Assembly (NCBI GenBank): GCA_023387135.1
Contig: JAEWIK010000112.1
Location: 1 to 10,694, forward strand
Direction: 5' to 3'
DNA from: Actinomycetes bacterium
GTDB taxonomy: Bacteria > Actinomycetota > Actinomycetes > Propionibacteriales > Propionibacteriaceae
Length of the DNA: 10,694 nucleotides
Part shown: piece by piece, positions 1 through 6,759 of the stretch
How positions within the stretch are numbered: position 1 is the stretch's first letter
Layout: every line of letters starts with the position of its first letter
Program-made: the position numbers and the translations under genes
Notes under the pieces: generated by a model
The model's database searches: none
What the model was told of the DNA's origin: nothing
Seen by the model: the letters and a program-made list of their open reading frames with translations, nothing else

Positions 1-1002
1 GTCGAAGTCAGCCAGCGCGATCTTGATGTGAGAAGCCGAGGCGGCACCCGACTCGTCTGTCGGGTTATCCGCTCCTGCAATCTCGCCATCGGTACTGGGT
101 TGGAAGGCCAGATCCATGGCAGCCATCGGGCCGTCCATCATGTTCGGCTCAGTGGCATCCTCCTGGTAGACATCGACCGATGCTCCCCGCCTTGTCATGC
201 ACGAACGCCACTCGGCATTGAGCTTCACTATGCGTCGGTCCGCCTCAATCGGCGGGAAGGTGCCGAGATTCGCGACTCCTACACCGAGATCAGCGAACTG
301 GATGCCCGCAGCGTCTGTCGGATACGGATCCGGATACTTCTGCTGGGCCTCCCACCTGCAACCCGACATGGGCAACTGACCACCGGCATCAGCGCCTTCC
401 CTCGGTGCACCCATGGCGCTGTCGTACGCTTCGCGCTGGGAGGTCGACAGTGAGCTGTAGTAGGCCTCGTTCTCCGAATCGGCCGGGCTCTGAGCGGACG
501 CTCTGGAGGCGCTCAACGCCCCGTAACCGAGCGTCGCGACCACTTCGCGATCAGAATCCAGGTAGGGAATGGGCAAGTTGTCCCTGTGAAGTGTCGCGTT
601 GTGCGCGGCCTCCTCATCACTCATGGGCTCGGAGGAGTAGCTTCGAGGGAAGTACACAAAGCCGGACCGCTTCATGCATTCTGCTACATAGGACTCTTGG
701 TCACTCCAGAAATCCAACCGTTGTTCTGGTATCGACGCCTTCTCCAACTCGCCGGCCAACAGCATCGGAGCCCAGAACTTCTCAGCGATGGGCATGTCAC
801 TTGGAGCAGCACTGGTCGGCGACGCCCACCGAGCACCACCTGACTCTCGCCGAGTCGACTCCCCGAGTTCAGCCGCTTGGCCGATACTCGGCGAGACCAA
901 ATCCGGCAACGGCGCTGGCGTGCTCGCCGTACTGCCGCCGTGCGAGCAGGCGGTCAGGACCGCCATCAGCCCGCAGATGAGCGACGCGGACAGGAACCGC
1001 AT
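1..1002 (-). CDS. Predicted lipoprotein of unknown function, 3' end outside the window
   Basis: The frame is open from an ATG at 1002 to position 1 with no stop, giving 334 residues; the C-terminus lies beyond the left edge. The N-terminus is a short lipoprotein signal: MRF, a hydrophobic core, then the lipobox LTAC with the lipidated Cys at residue 19. A Ser/Pro/Ala/Gly-rich linker (about 20-68) suggests a surface tether. Three further cysteines stand out: C109 in ECMKRSGF, C215 in SGCRWEA and C268 in WRSCMTRRG. The repeated C-M-x3-G layout suggests disulfide-paired repeats, since exported actinobacterial proteins often use disulfides. The gene starts 26 bases after the PG-binding protein's stop and has no good Shine-Dalgarno, so cotranscription and coupled translation are likely. 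Codon use differs from pnp and pntAB: ATA, GTA, CCA, AGA and CAA are frequent. I do not recognise a named family. Lipoprotein status is well supported; function is unknown. Confidence 0.8.
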   Translation of the reverse strand, partial: MRFLSASLICGLMAVLTACSHGGSTASTPAPLPDLVSPSIGQAAELGESTRRESGGARWASPTSAAPSDMPIAEKFWAPMLLAGELEKASIPEQRLDFWSDQESYVAECMKRSGFVYFPRSYSSEPMSDEEAAHNATLHRDNLPIPYLDSDREVVATLGYGALSASRASAQSPADSENEAYYSSLSTSQREAYDSAMGAPREGADAGGQLPMSGCRWEAQQKYPDPYPTDAAGIQFADLGVGVANLGTFPPIEADRRIVKLNAEWRSCMTRRGASVDVYQEDATEPNMMDGPMAAMDLAFQPSTDGEIAGADNPTDESGAASASHIKIALADFD

Positions 1003-1028
1003 GGCCCGCCGGCGCGATTCGGCGATCT

Positions 1029-1496
1029 TCAGATCTTGACTGGAGGTTGACAGGGCTTCTCCACGCGATTCGTTGGGACGTAATCGAACTTCATCTTGTT
1101 GTGAGTGTTCTTTCCATACACTCCGTCCTTCGTGATTCCGGCAGCCTTCTGGATGGCGGTTATGGCTGCGATCACCTTCGCCCCGTAGACCCCGTCGATA
1201 CCATCCCTATTCGGACCGGCGGTACCGAGATTGAGTGCCGGATAGCACTCCGCAATGTTGACTTGAAGCGTGCGAGTGGCTTGAATGACGCCACCATGCG
1301 GCCCACGCTGACAGTTGGCGCTCCCAGAGGCGGAAGCCGGCACAACGATGTAACCGGCCAAGGCAGTGTTGCTCGGATTGGCGACAATCTTCGTCGTACA
1401 GGTGGCTGCAGTTGCCTGGGCCGTGGTCGCGGATGGCGCGACCAGCAACCCGCCGGCCAATATCGCGACGCTTGCCCAGATAGAGGTCTTCTTCAT
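1029..1496 (-). CDS. Secreted protein with one peptidoglycan-binding (PG_binding_1-like) domain
   Basis: This 155-residue protein begins at an ATG preceded by a strong Shine-Dalgarno (AAAGGAGA at 1508-1501, five bases away); upstream extensions to about 1601 lack such a site. Residues 1-28 form a Sec signal peptide: MKKTSIW, a hydrophobic stretch ASVAILAGGLLVAP, and probable cleavage after AQA-28. Residues about 73-136 match the PG_binding_1 fold: TLQVNIAEC, then DGIDGVYGAKVIAAITAIQK, then GITKDGVYGKNTHNKM. The two DG-x-YG turns at 101-105 and 124-128 are the hallmark. Four cysteines (C33, C62, C84, C149) in the mature protein could make two disulfides. There is no catalytic domain, so it probably binds cell-wall peptides without cutting them; in this family such domains usually target partner hydrolases or anchor proteins. 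It is the first gene of an apparent two-gene unit with the downstream lipoprotein. Partner and function are unknown. Confidence 0.85.
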   Translation of the reverse strand: MKKTSIWASVAILAGGLLVAPSATTAQATAATCTTKIVANPSNTALAGYIVVPASASGSANCQRGPHGGVIQATRTLQVNIAECYPALNLGTAGPNRDGIDGVYGAKVIAAITAIQKAAGITKDGVYGKNTHNKMKFDYVPTNRVEKPCQPPVKI

Positions 1497-1518
1497 GACA
1501 TCTCCTTTGATGCTCTTG

Positions 1519-1558
1519 GGGTTGAACAGACTCTGGAGGGTTGAACAGACTCTGGAGG
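1519..1558. repeat. 19-bp perfect tandem duplication in the leader of the PG-binding gene
   Basis: Two adjacent copies with a 19-base period occur at 1519-1539 and 1538-1558, sharing 21 identical positions. Each contains GTTGAACAGACTCTGGAG (plus-strand reading). On the minus-strand transcript the block lies just upstream of the Shine-Dalgarno of the PG-binding gene. Each copy then presents CCTCC or CTCC, which could pair weakly with that GGAG. It may be a simple slippage duplication or a regulatory leader element; the sequence does not decide. Confidence 0.85.
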
Positions 1559-1574
1559 TCTCGACCGCTTGACA

Positions 1575-1592
1575 GCCCGAAACTAGTCGGGC
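1575..1592 (-). other. Small hairpin in the same leader
   Basis: Arms GCCCGA (1575-1580) and TCGGGC (1587-1592) are perfect complements around a six-base loop. The hairpin lies between the candidate promoter and the tandem duplication, so it would fall near the 5' end of the transcript. It has no T tract and is not a convincing terminator. A stabilising 5' stem-loop is possible. Confidence 0.45.
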
Positions 1593-1603
1593 CGCCGCCA
1601 TCT

Positions 1604-1633
1604 ACCTAAGCACGGCGACACGAGGGATTGCAA
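1604..1633 (-). promoter_or_regulatory. Candidate promoter for the PG-binding protein / lipoprotein pair
   Basis: Reading the minus strand, a TTGCAA -35-like hexamer (1633-1628) is followed after 18 bases by TTAGGT (1609-1604), a reasonable -10. The start of transcription would fall near 1597, giving a leader of about 100 bases. Hexamer matches are imperfect, so this is a candidate only. Confidence 0.35.
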
Positions 1634-1653
1634 AACCCGTAGACAGAGAAGAA

Positions 1654-1671
1654 TGTCATTTTCAGATGACA
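1654..1671. promoter_or_regulatory. Perfect inverted repeat TGTCAT-N6-ATGACA, operator-like
   Basis: Two perfectly complementary six-base arms (1654-1659 and 1666-1671) flank a six-base centre. The site is in AT-rich DNA (26 of 60 bases are G or C in 1621-1680). Its centre is about 65 bases upstream of the start predicted from the 1604-1633 promoter, a spacing used by activators. The shape suits a dimeric regulator, but no regulator is identified. A short hairpin or chance symmetry is the alternative. Confidence 0.4.
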
Positions 1672-1686
1672 AATACGGCAAATACG
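1670..1686. repeat. Short direct repeat CAAATACG x2, 9-base period
   Basis: CAAATACG occurs at 1670-1677 and again at 1679-1686, directly abutting the inverted repeat at 1654-1671. Together they form a compact, AT-rich, repeat-dense patch upstream of the accessory operon. It may be part of a regulator-binding region. Confidence 0.5.
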
Positions 1687-1708
1687 TAGCCGTTACGAAG
1701 CGTGTCCC

Positions 1709-1733
1709 GTCTCTCGCCTCATGAACGAGAGAC
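1709..1733. other. Inverted repeat with 8-bp arms
   Basis: GTCTCTCG (1709-1716) and CGAGAGAC (1726-1733) are perfect complements separated by nine bases. Neither strand has a T tract after it, so it is not a typical intrinsic terminator. It sits at the boundary between the AT-rich upstream patch and the unexplained GC-richer stretch that follows. Confidence 0.4.
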
Positions 1734-1739
1734 TCCTAC

Positions 1740-2046
1740 GCGTGTCTTTGCGCGGTATTGCGTCACATGATCATGGAATCCACGTAACCGCGAACGTGGT
1801 TCTACGCGCTTCGCGTGCGTCGAAGGGCTATGGCCGCGCAACTCAAGTCCGCTGGCTTCCTGGCACCCCAACAGTGCTCTCGCCTCGTCGAGAACCGCAG
1901 TTGTTGCTCGGTGGCGACGGAGTCATACCGGGCAAGGCGGATGGGACGAGTCGACCAGCCACCTGTCTCTGCCACGGAAGGAGTTCCTCTCACATGCCAC
2001 GACCGCGGATGCCCTCGCCTTACCGGTCCGCTCATCGCCATGCCCC
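1740..2046. other. Stretch without a defensible gene
   Basis: No RNA gene, insertion-sequence end or convincing coding region was seen here. Both strands carry open frames of about 80-150 codons, for example minus 2041-1802 and plus 1815-2096. None has a Shine-Dalgarno I trust, and the minus frame starts directly beyond the pnp terminator. Small symmetries occur: CATGATCATG at 1766-1775 and CCACGT-N8-ACGTGG at 1780-1799. The stretch may be a decayed gene or integration remnant. Confidence 0.4.
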
Positions 2047-2084
2047 AAAAGCAGCAGCGCCGCCCCCGGCGGGGGCGGCGCTGC
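2047..2084 (-). terminator. Intrinsic terminator of pnp
   Basis: Two 14-base perfectly complementary arms (2054-2067 and 2071-2084) with a three-base loop form a very GC-rich stem. On the minus strand it is followed by TGCTTTT (T run opposite 2050-2047). It begins 15 bases after the pnp stop codon, so it should end the rpsO-pnp transcript. Confidence 0.9.
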
Positions 2085-2099
2085 CGAGATCGGTGAGGA

Positions 2100-4319
2100 T
2101 CAGGCGTTGGCCTCGGCCTCGACCTTCTCCTCGGGCTTCTCCTCGACGACCGGGACGAGGCTGAGCTTGCCCTTCTCGTCGATGTCGGAGATCTCGACCT
2201 GGAGCTTCTGGCCGACGCTCACCACGTCCTCGACGTTCTCGACGCGGCCGCCACCGGCGAGGGCGCGGAGCTTCGAGATGTGGAGCAGGCCGTCCTTGCC
2301 GGGCAGCAGCGAGACGAAGGCGCCGAACGGCATGATCTTCACGATCGTGCCGAGGTAACGCTCGCCCTTCTCCGGCATCGTCGGGTTGGCGATGGCGTTG
2401 ATGAGCGCCCTCGCCGCCTCGGCGGACTCGCCGTTGTCGGCACCGATGTAGATGGTGCCGTCGTCCTCGATCGAGATGTTCGCGCCCGTGTCGTCCTGGA
2501 TCTGGTTGATCATCTTGCCCTTCGGGCCGATGACCTCGCCGATCTTGTCGACGGGGATCTTCACGGTGATGATCCGCGGTGCGTAGGGGCTCATCTCGTC
2601 CGGGGAGTCGATCGCCTCTGCCATCACGTCGAGCAGGGTGTGACGGGCCTCGCGGGCCTGCAGCAGCGCACCGGCCAGCACGTCGGCGGGAATGCCGTTG
2701 AGCTTGGTGTCGAGCTGCAGCGCCGTGACGAAGTCACGCGTGCCGGCGACCTTGAAGTCCATGTCGCCCAGCGCGTCCTCGGCACCCAGGATGTCGGTCA
2801 GCGCCACGTACCTGGTCTCGCCGTCGATCTCCTCGCTCATGAGGCCCATGGCAATGCCCGCCACCGGAGCCTTCAGCGGGACACCGGCGTTGAGCAGGGA
2901 GAGCGTCGAGGCGCACACCGAGCCCATCGAGGTCGAGCCGTTGGAGCCGAGAGCCTCGGACACCTGGCGGATCGCGTACGGGAACTCCTCGCGCTTCGGC
3001 AGCACCGGCACCAGGGCACGCTCGGCGAGCGCGCCGTGGCCGATCTCGCGCCGCTTCGGGGAGCCGACGCGGCCCGTCTCACCGGTGGAGTAGGGCGGGA
3101 AGTTGTAGTTGTGCATGTAGCGCTTCGTCGTCTCCGGGGAGAGCGTGTCGAGCTTCTGCTCCATGTCGAGCATGTTCAGTGTGGAGACGCCCAGGATCTG
3201 GGTCTCGCCGCGCTGGAACAGCGCCGAGCCATGCACCCGCGGGAGCACGCCGGCCTCGGCCGACAGGGTGCGGATGTCCCTCACGCCGCGGCCGTCGATG
3301 CGGATCTTCTCGGTCAGCGTCTTGTGACGGACGACCTTCTTGGTCAGCGACACGAAGGCACCGGCGACGGCCTTGGCCTGATCCGGCAGGCGCTCGGCGA
3401 GCTCCTCCTGGATCGTCGCCAGCAGCTCGTCGGTCGCTGTCTCGCGGTCCTGCTTGCCGGGGATGCTCATGACGGCCTGGAGGCGGTCGGTCGCGACCTC
3501 GGAGACCGCCGCGAGCACCTCGTCGGTGTAGTCGAGGAACAGCGGGAGCTGGGTGACGGGCTTGTCGAAGGTCGCGGCGAGTTCGGCCTGCGCGTCGCAC
3601 AGCGCCTTGATGAACGGCTTGGCCGCCTCCATGCCCTGGGCGACAACTTCCTCGGTGGGAGCGGTGCGGCCCGAGCGGACGAGATCCCAGGTGGCCTCGG
3701 TGGACTCGGCCTCGACCATCATGATCGCGACGTCGCCGTCGGGCAGGACACGACCGGCGATGGCCATCTCGAAGGTGGCGTCGGCCGACTGCTCGACGGT
3801 CGGGAAGCCGACCCACTGGTCACCGATGAGGGCGACCCGCAGGCCGCCGACCGGGCCGGAGAACGGCAGGCCGGCCAGCGTCGTGGACGCGGAGCCCGCG
3901 TTGATGGCGAGCACGTCGTAGCGGACGTTCGGGTTGAGCGCCATGACGGTGATGACGACCTGGACCTCGTTGCGCAGGCCCTTGACGAAGCACGGACGCA
4001 GCGGACGGTCGGTCAGGCGGGCGGCGAGGATGGCGCCCTCGGACGGGCGGCCCTCGCGACGGAAGAACGAGCCGGGGATGCGGCCCGCGGCGTACATGCG
4101 CTCTTCGACGTCGACGGTCAGCGGGAAGAAGTCGATGGCATCACGCGGGTTCTTGGCGGCGGTCGTCGCCGACAGCAGCATGGTGTCGCCGTCGAGGTAG
4201 ACGGCGGCAGAGCCGTTCGCCTGCTTGGCGAGCAGCCCGGATTCGAACCTGACGACGTGCTTGCCGTAGGAGCCGTTGTCGATGACGGCCTCGGTGTAAT
4301 GAAGGTCGGGACCTTCCAT
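2100..4319 (-). CDS. pnp: Polyribonucleotide nucleotidyltransferase (PNPase)
   Basis: PNPase degrades RNA 3' to 5' by phosphorolysis and can run in reverse to add tails; it acts in the cytoplasm as a trimeric ring. The 739-residue length is normal for actinobacteria. Domain order is complete: first RNase PH-like core (about 12-145, with FFRREGRP at 85-92), helical linker (about 245-330), second RNase PH-like core (about 335-560), KH domain with GPKG at 598-601, S1 domain (about 653-723) and an acidic tail. Active-site residues are present: the GSNGSTSMG phosphate loop at 458-466, D515, D521 and K523 (equivalent to E. coli D486, D492, K494). The ATG has a Shine-Dalgarno GAAAGGAAA seven bases or less upstream. 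It lies downstream of rpsO with a structured 241-base spacer and ends at a strong terminator. I see nothing defective. Confidence 0.98.
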   Translation of the reverse strand: MEGPDLHYTEAVIDNGSYGKHVVRFESGLLAKQANGSAAVYLDGDTMLLSATTAAKNPRDAIDFFPLTVDVEERMYAAGRIPGSFFRREGRPSEGAILAARLTDRPLRPCFVKGLRNEVQVVITVMALNPNVRYDVLAINAGSASTTLAGLPFSGPVGGLRVALIGDQWVGFPTVEQSADATFEMAIAGRVLPDGDVAIMMVEAESTEATWDLVRSGRTAPTEEVVAQGMEAAKPFIKALCDAQAELAATFDKPVTQLPLFLDYTDEVLAAVSEVATDRLQAVMSIPGKQDRETATDELLATIQEELAERLPDQAKAVAGAFVSLTKKVVRHKTLTEKIRIDGRGVRDIRTLSAEAGVLPRVHGSALFQRGETQILGVSTLNMLDMEQKLDTLSPETTKRYMHNYNFPPYSTGETGRVGSPKRREIGHGALAERALVPVLPKREEFPYAIRQVSEALGSNGSTSMGSVCASTLSLLNAGVPLKAPVAGIAMGLMSEEIDGETRYVALTDILGAEDALGDMDFKVAGTRDFVTALQLDTKLNGIPADVLAGALLQAREARHTLLDVMAEAIDSPDEMSPYAPRIITVKIPVDKIGEVIGPKGKMINQIQDDTGANISIEDDGTIYIGADNGESAEAARALINAIANPTMPEKGERYLGTIVKIMPFGAFVSLLPGKDGLLHISKLRALAGGGRVENVEDVVSVGQKLQVEISDIDEKGKLSLVPVVEEKPEEKVEAEANA

Positions 4320-4323
4320 GGGG

Positions 4324-4351
4324 TTTCCTTTCGGTCACGCCACCCGTGACC
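4324..4351 (-). promoter_or_regulatory. Stem-loop abutting the pnp ribosome binding site
   Basis: Arms GGTCACG (4333-4339) and CGTGACC (4345-4351) are perfect complements with a five-base loop. On the transcript this stem ends next to the GAAAGGAAA Shine-Dalgarno (4332-4324) of pnp. A stem that close could affect ribosome access or be a processing site. In E. coli, pnp expression is autocontrolled through RNase III cleavage of a leader hairpin; similar control here is inference. Confidence 0.45.
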
Positions 4352-4402
4352 ACCGCCGTCCCGGTCTTCGATCGAGGCCCGCGGGAGACATGTCCCGAAA
4401 GC

Positions 4403-4451
4403 CACTACCGAGGACCGAGGCCCGGTTTGCCGGTCGTGAGTGGCAGTAGTG
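4403..4451 (-). other. Imperfect stem-loop in the rpsO-pnp spacer
   Basis: CACTAC (4403-4408) and GTAGTG (4446-4451) are complementary outer arms. The interior holds further complementary blocks, including two CCGG segments around a short loop, so a branched or longer imperfect stem is likely. It falls midway between the rpsO-proximal hairpin and the pnp ribosome binding site. Folding was judged by eye only. Confidence 0.35.
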
Positions 4452-4510
4452 ATGCGCCGTGGGAACGGCGGGTGATCGCGGTCGGTCTCGACCACGACCC
4501 TGTGGCTGTG

Positions 4511-4546
4511 CTCGTAGGGAGTGGCCGCACGGCCACTCCCTACGAG
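4511..4546 (-). other. Long perfect hairpin between rpsO and pnp
   Basis: Two 16-base perfectly complementary arms (4511-4526 and 4531-4546) surround the loop GCAC (plus-strand reading). It begins 14 bases after the rpsO stop. On the minus strand it is followed by CACAGCC and not a T run, so full intrinsic termination is doubtful. Partial termination, 3'-end protection of rpsO mRNA, or a processing site for a double-strand RNase are likelier. Streptomyces rpsO-pnp transcripts are known to carry a processed intergenic hairpin in this position. Confidence 0.75.
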
Positions 4547-4560
4547 TCAGTTGGTCAAGG

Positions 4561-4824
4561 TCACCGGCGCAGGCCGAGGCGAGCTATCAAGGACCGGTAG
4601 TGCTCGACGTCCTGCTTGGCGACGTAGTTCAGAAGGCGGCGGCGCTGGCCGACCAGGAGCATGAGGCCACGACGGCTGTGGTGGTCGCCCTTGTGCTCCT
4701 TGAGGTGTTCGGTCAGGTGCGCGATCCGCTTGGTGAGCAGCGCGATCTGGACGTCCGGCGAACCGGTGTCGCCCGGGGTCTTGGCGTACTCTTCGATGAT
4801 CTTCTTCTTGGTTTCGGCATCCAT
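4561..4824 (-). CDS. rpsO: 30S ribosomal protein S15
   Basis: S15 is a primary binder of 16S rRNA and helps build the platform of the small subunit. The 87-residue protein matches the family along its length: [40 protein letters not shown], the SRRGL stretch, then RRRLLNYV and the C-terminus [12 protein letters not shown]. The ATG at 4824 gives MDAETKKK, the normal N-terminus, and follows GAGGAG (4839-4834) by nine bases; the frame is open further upstream to 4908 but that extension is not S15-like. It is the first gene of an rpsO-pnp unit, separated by about 240 structured bases, and has its own upstream region divergent from pntA. Missing or altered residues are not evident. Confidence 0.97.
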   Translation of the reverse strand: MDAETKKKIIEEYAKTPGDTGSPDVQIALLTKRIAHLTEHLKEHKGDHHSRRGLMLLVGQRRRLLNYVAKQDVEHYRSLIARLGLRR

Positions 4825-5198
4825 GAAGGGCTGCTCCTCTCGGTTTCCCGTTGCGCGGCGCTCCCCTACCACCTGGTATCGACTGCGGGGATCTGGTGAA
4901 TCCGCCATCGGTGGGAGCTCTTACGCGTCCGCGGCCGTCGTGACGGCGGACCCACTCTACCTGCTGGGCACCGCCGGGGACCAATCGGCCCCCGGGCGCC
5001 CGGGACGGGCTGCCGCCCACCACCACGCGCGAGGTCCCGCGAGACTCTACCCGTCCGGCGTCCGGTTCGCCTGCGGAGCCCCCGATCTTCGATTGAGTAC
5101 GGCCAACGTTCACGAAACGGCTCCGACGGCCGGTTTCGCCCACTAGGCTGCGAACGGCCGTGCTGGCGCTGCCGCGGCTGGAAAGGAAACACGCGAAG
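4825..5198. promoter_or_regulatory. Divergent rpsO / pntA intergenic region with candidate promoters
   Basis: This 374-base spacer holds no gene and must contain promoters in both directions. On the minus strand a TAGAGT -10-like hexamer occurs twice, at 4959-4954 and 5049-5044. The first has TTGGTC at 4984-4979, 19 bases upstream, which is slightly long; the second has no clear -35. On the plus strand TAGGCT at 5144-5149 lies 49 bases before the pntA start, again without a good -35. GAAAGGAAAC at 5181-5190 is the likely ribosome-binding site for pntA. Operators were not identified. Confidence 0.45.
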
Positions 5199-6755
5199 AT
5201 GCAGATCGGGATTCCCTTGGAAACCCTCCCCGGGGAGACGCGTGTAGCGGCTACCCCGAAGACCGTCGTCCAATTGATCAAGCTCGGATACAGCGTGGTG
5301 GTCGAGGCCGGAGCGGGCGCGAAGTCGTCCTACCCGGACGCCGAGTACCAGGCCGCCGGCGCGACCATCGCGGACCGTGAGCAGGTGTGGTCGTCGCCCG
5401 TCGTGGCGAAGATCAACGCTCCCACCCCCGATGAGATCGCCTCGTTGCCGGACGGCGGGACGCTGATCTCGCTGGTCGCCCCGGCCCGCAGTCCAGAGCT
5501 GCTCGACGAGCTCGCCACGCGCAGGATCACCGTGCTCGCGATGGATGCGGTCCCCCGCATCTCGCGGGCGCAGGCGCTCGACGTGCTCTCGTCCATGGCC
5601 AACATCGCGGGATACCGCGCGGTCATCGAGGCCGCCAACGAGTTCGGCTCGCTGTTCACCGGCCAGGTGACGGCGGCGGGCAAGGTGCCGCCGGCGAAGG
5701 TGCTGGTGGCAGGTGCCGGCGTGGCCGGTCTCGCCGCCATCGGGACGGCGAAGTCGCTGGGCGCCATCGTCCGTGCGACGGACGCCCGTCCCGAGGTCGC
5801 CGAGCAGGTGCAGTCCATGGGCGGCGAGTTCCTCGCGGTGCAGGTCGCCCAGCAGCAGGTCTCCACCGACGGCTACGCCAAGGAGACCTCCGACGACTTC
5901 AACAAGGCTGCCGCCGCCCTCTACGCCGAGCAGGCCAAAGACGTCGACATCATCATCACGACGGCCCTCATCCCGGGACGGCCTGCTCCCAGGCTCATCA
6001 CCGAGGAGATGGTCGCGTCCATGAAGCCGGGCTCGGTCGTCGTCGACATGGCGGCGTCCAACGGCGGCAACGTGGCGGGCTCCCGGCCCGACGAGTTGGT
6101 CGTGACCGACAACGGCGTGAAGATCATCGGCTACACCGATCTCGCGGGCAGGCTGCCCACCCAGGCGTCCCAGCTCTACGGGACCAACATCGTCAACCTC
6201 TTCAAGCTGCTCACCCCGGCCAAGGACGGCGAGGTGACGCTCGACCTCGAGGACGTGGTGCTGCGCGGCATGACGGTGCAGCAGGACGGTGAGCGGCTGT
6301 GGCCCCCACCACCGGTCAAGGTGTCGGCGGCGGCTCCGGCGGCTGTGGCCCCGGTCGTCGAGGACCCGGCCGTCAAGGCGGCGCGGGAAGCGGCGGCGGC
6401 GAAGGCGTCGGCGCGACGCCGGCTCGTCATGTCGGCGATCGCGGCGGTGCTGGTGATCCTCGCTGTGACCTACTCACCGGCGAGCTTCGTCGGGGCCTTC
6501 ACCGTGTTCGCGCTGGCGGTCGTGGTGGGGTTCTACGTGATCAGCGGCGTCTCCCACTCTCTCCACACCCCCCTCATGGCACAGACCAACGCCATCTCCG
6601 GAATCATTCTGGTGGGCGCCCTGCTCCAGTTGGGGTCGACCAACGTCGCCGTCCTGGTGATGTCCTTCATCGCGGCGACCATCGCCTCGATCAATATCTT
6701 CGGCGGGTTCCTGGTGTCGTTCCGGATGCTCAGCATGTTCAAGAAGGAGGCATAA
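5199..6755 (+). CDS. pntA: NAD(P) transhydrogenase alpha subunit (fused, two-gene type)
   Basis: PntA carries the NAD(H)-binding part of the proton-pumping transhydrogenase, which reduces NADP+ with NADH at the expense of the proton gradient. The 518-residue product joins the soluble domain I to membrane helices, as in E. coli; many bacteria split these into two genes. Visible features are MQIGIPLE at the N-terminus, the nucleotide-contact loop [10 protein letters not shown] (119-128) with R120, Q125 and D128 matching the conserved R-Q-D set, the Rossmann loop GAGVAG (172-177) and D195 at the end of the next strand. An Ala/Pro-rich linker (about 370-407) leads to four hydrophobic helices (about 409-424, 427-449, 460-479, 482-506). 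The ATG at 5199 is the family start; earlier in-frame codons add a non-conserved 13 residues. The stop is four bases before pntB. Confidence 0.97.
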   Translation: MQIGIPLETLPGETRVAATPKTVVQLIKLGYSVVVEAGAGAKSSYPDAEYQAAGATIADREQVWSSPVVAKINAPTPDEIASLPDGGTLISLVAPARSPELLDELATRRITVLAMDAVPRISRAQALDVLSSMANIAGYRAVIEAANEFGSLFTGQVTAAGKVPPAKVLVAGAGVAGLAAIGTAKSLGAIVRATDARPEVAEQVQSMGGEFLAVQVAQQQVSTDGYAKETSDDFNKAAAALYAEQAKDVDIIITTALIPGRPAPRLITEEMVASMKPGSVVVDMAASNGGNVAGSRPDELVVTDNGVKIIGYTDLAGRLPTQASQLYGTNIVNLFKLLTPAKDGEVTLDLEDVVLRGMTVQQDGERLWPPPPVKVSAAAPAAVAPVVEDPAVKAAREAAAAKASARRRLVMSAIAAVLVILAVTYSPASFVGAFTVFALAVVVGFYVISGVSHSLHTPLMAQTNAISGIILVGALLQLGSTNVAVLVMSFIAATIASINIFGGFLVSFRMLSMFKKEA

Positions 6756-6759
6756 GGGC

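Noticed and set aside
405..980. Plus-strand open frame of about 190 codons in the left region
   Set aside because: It is opposite the lipoprotein frame, which is continuous, has a signal peptide and a lipobox, and follows the upstream gene; the plus frame is Arg/Ser/Pro-rich with no start signal.
1654..1671. CRP/FNR-type binding site
   Set aside because: The arms read TGTCAT/ATGACA and not the TGTGA/TCACA pattern; only the general two-fold symmetry is shared.
2280..4349. Long plus-strand open frame opposite pnp (about 690 codons)
   Set aside because: It is antisense to a clearly functional PNPase, has a repetitive Arg/Gly/Asp/Leu composition typical of the reverse of high-GC codons, and shows no recognisable motif.
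4511..4546. Simple intrinsic terminator of rpsO
   Set aside because: The stem is perfect but lacks a T run on the minus strand, and pnp downstream has no clear promoter of its own, so readthrough is likely needed.
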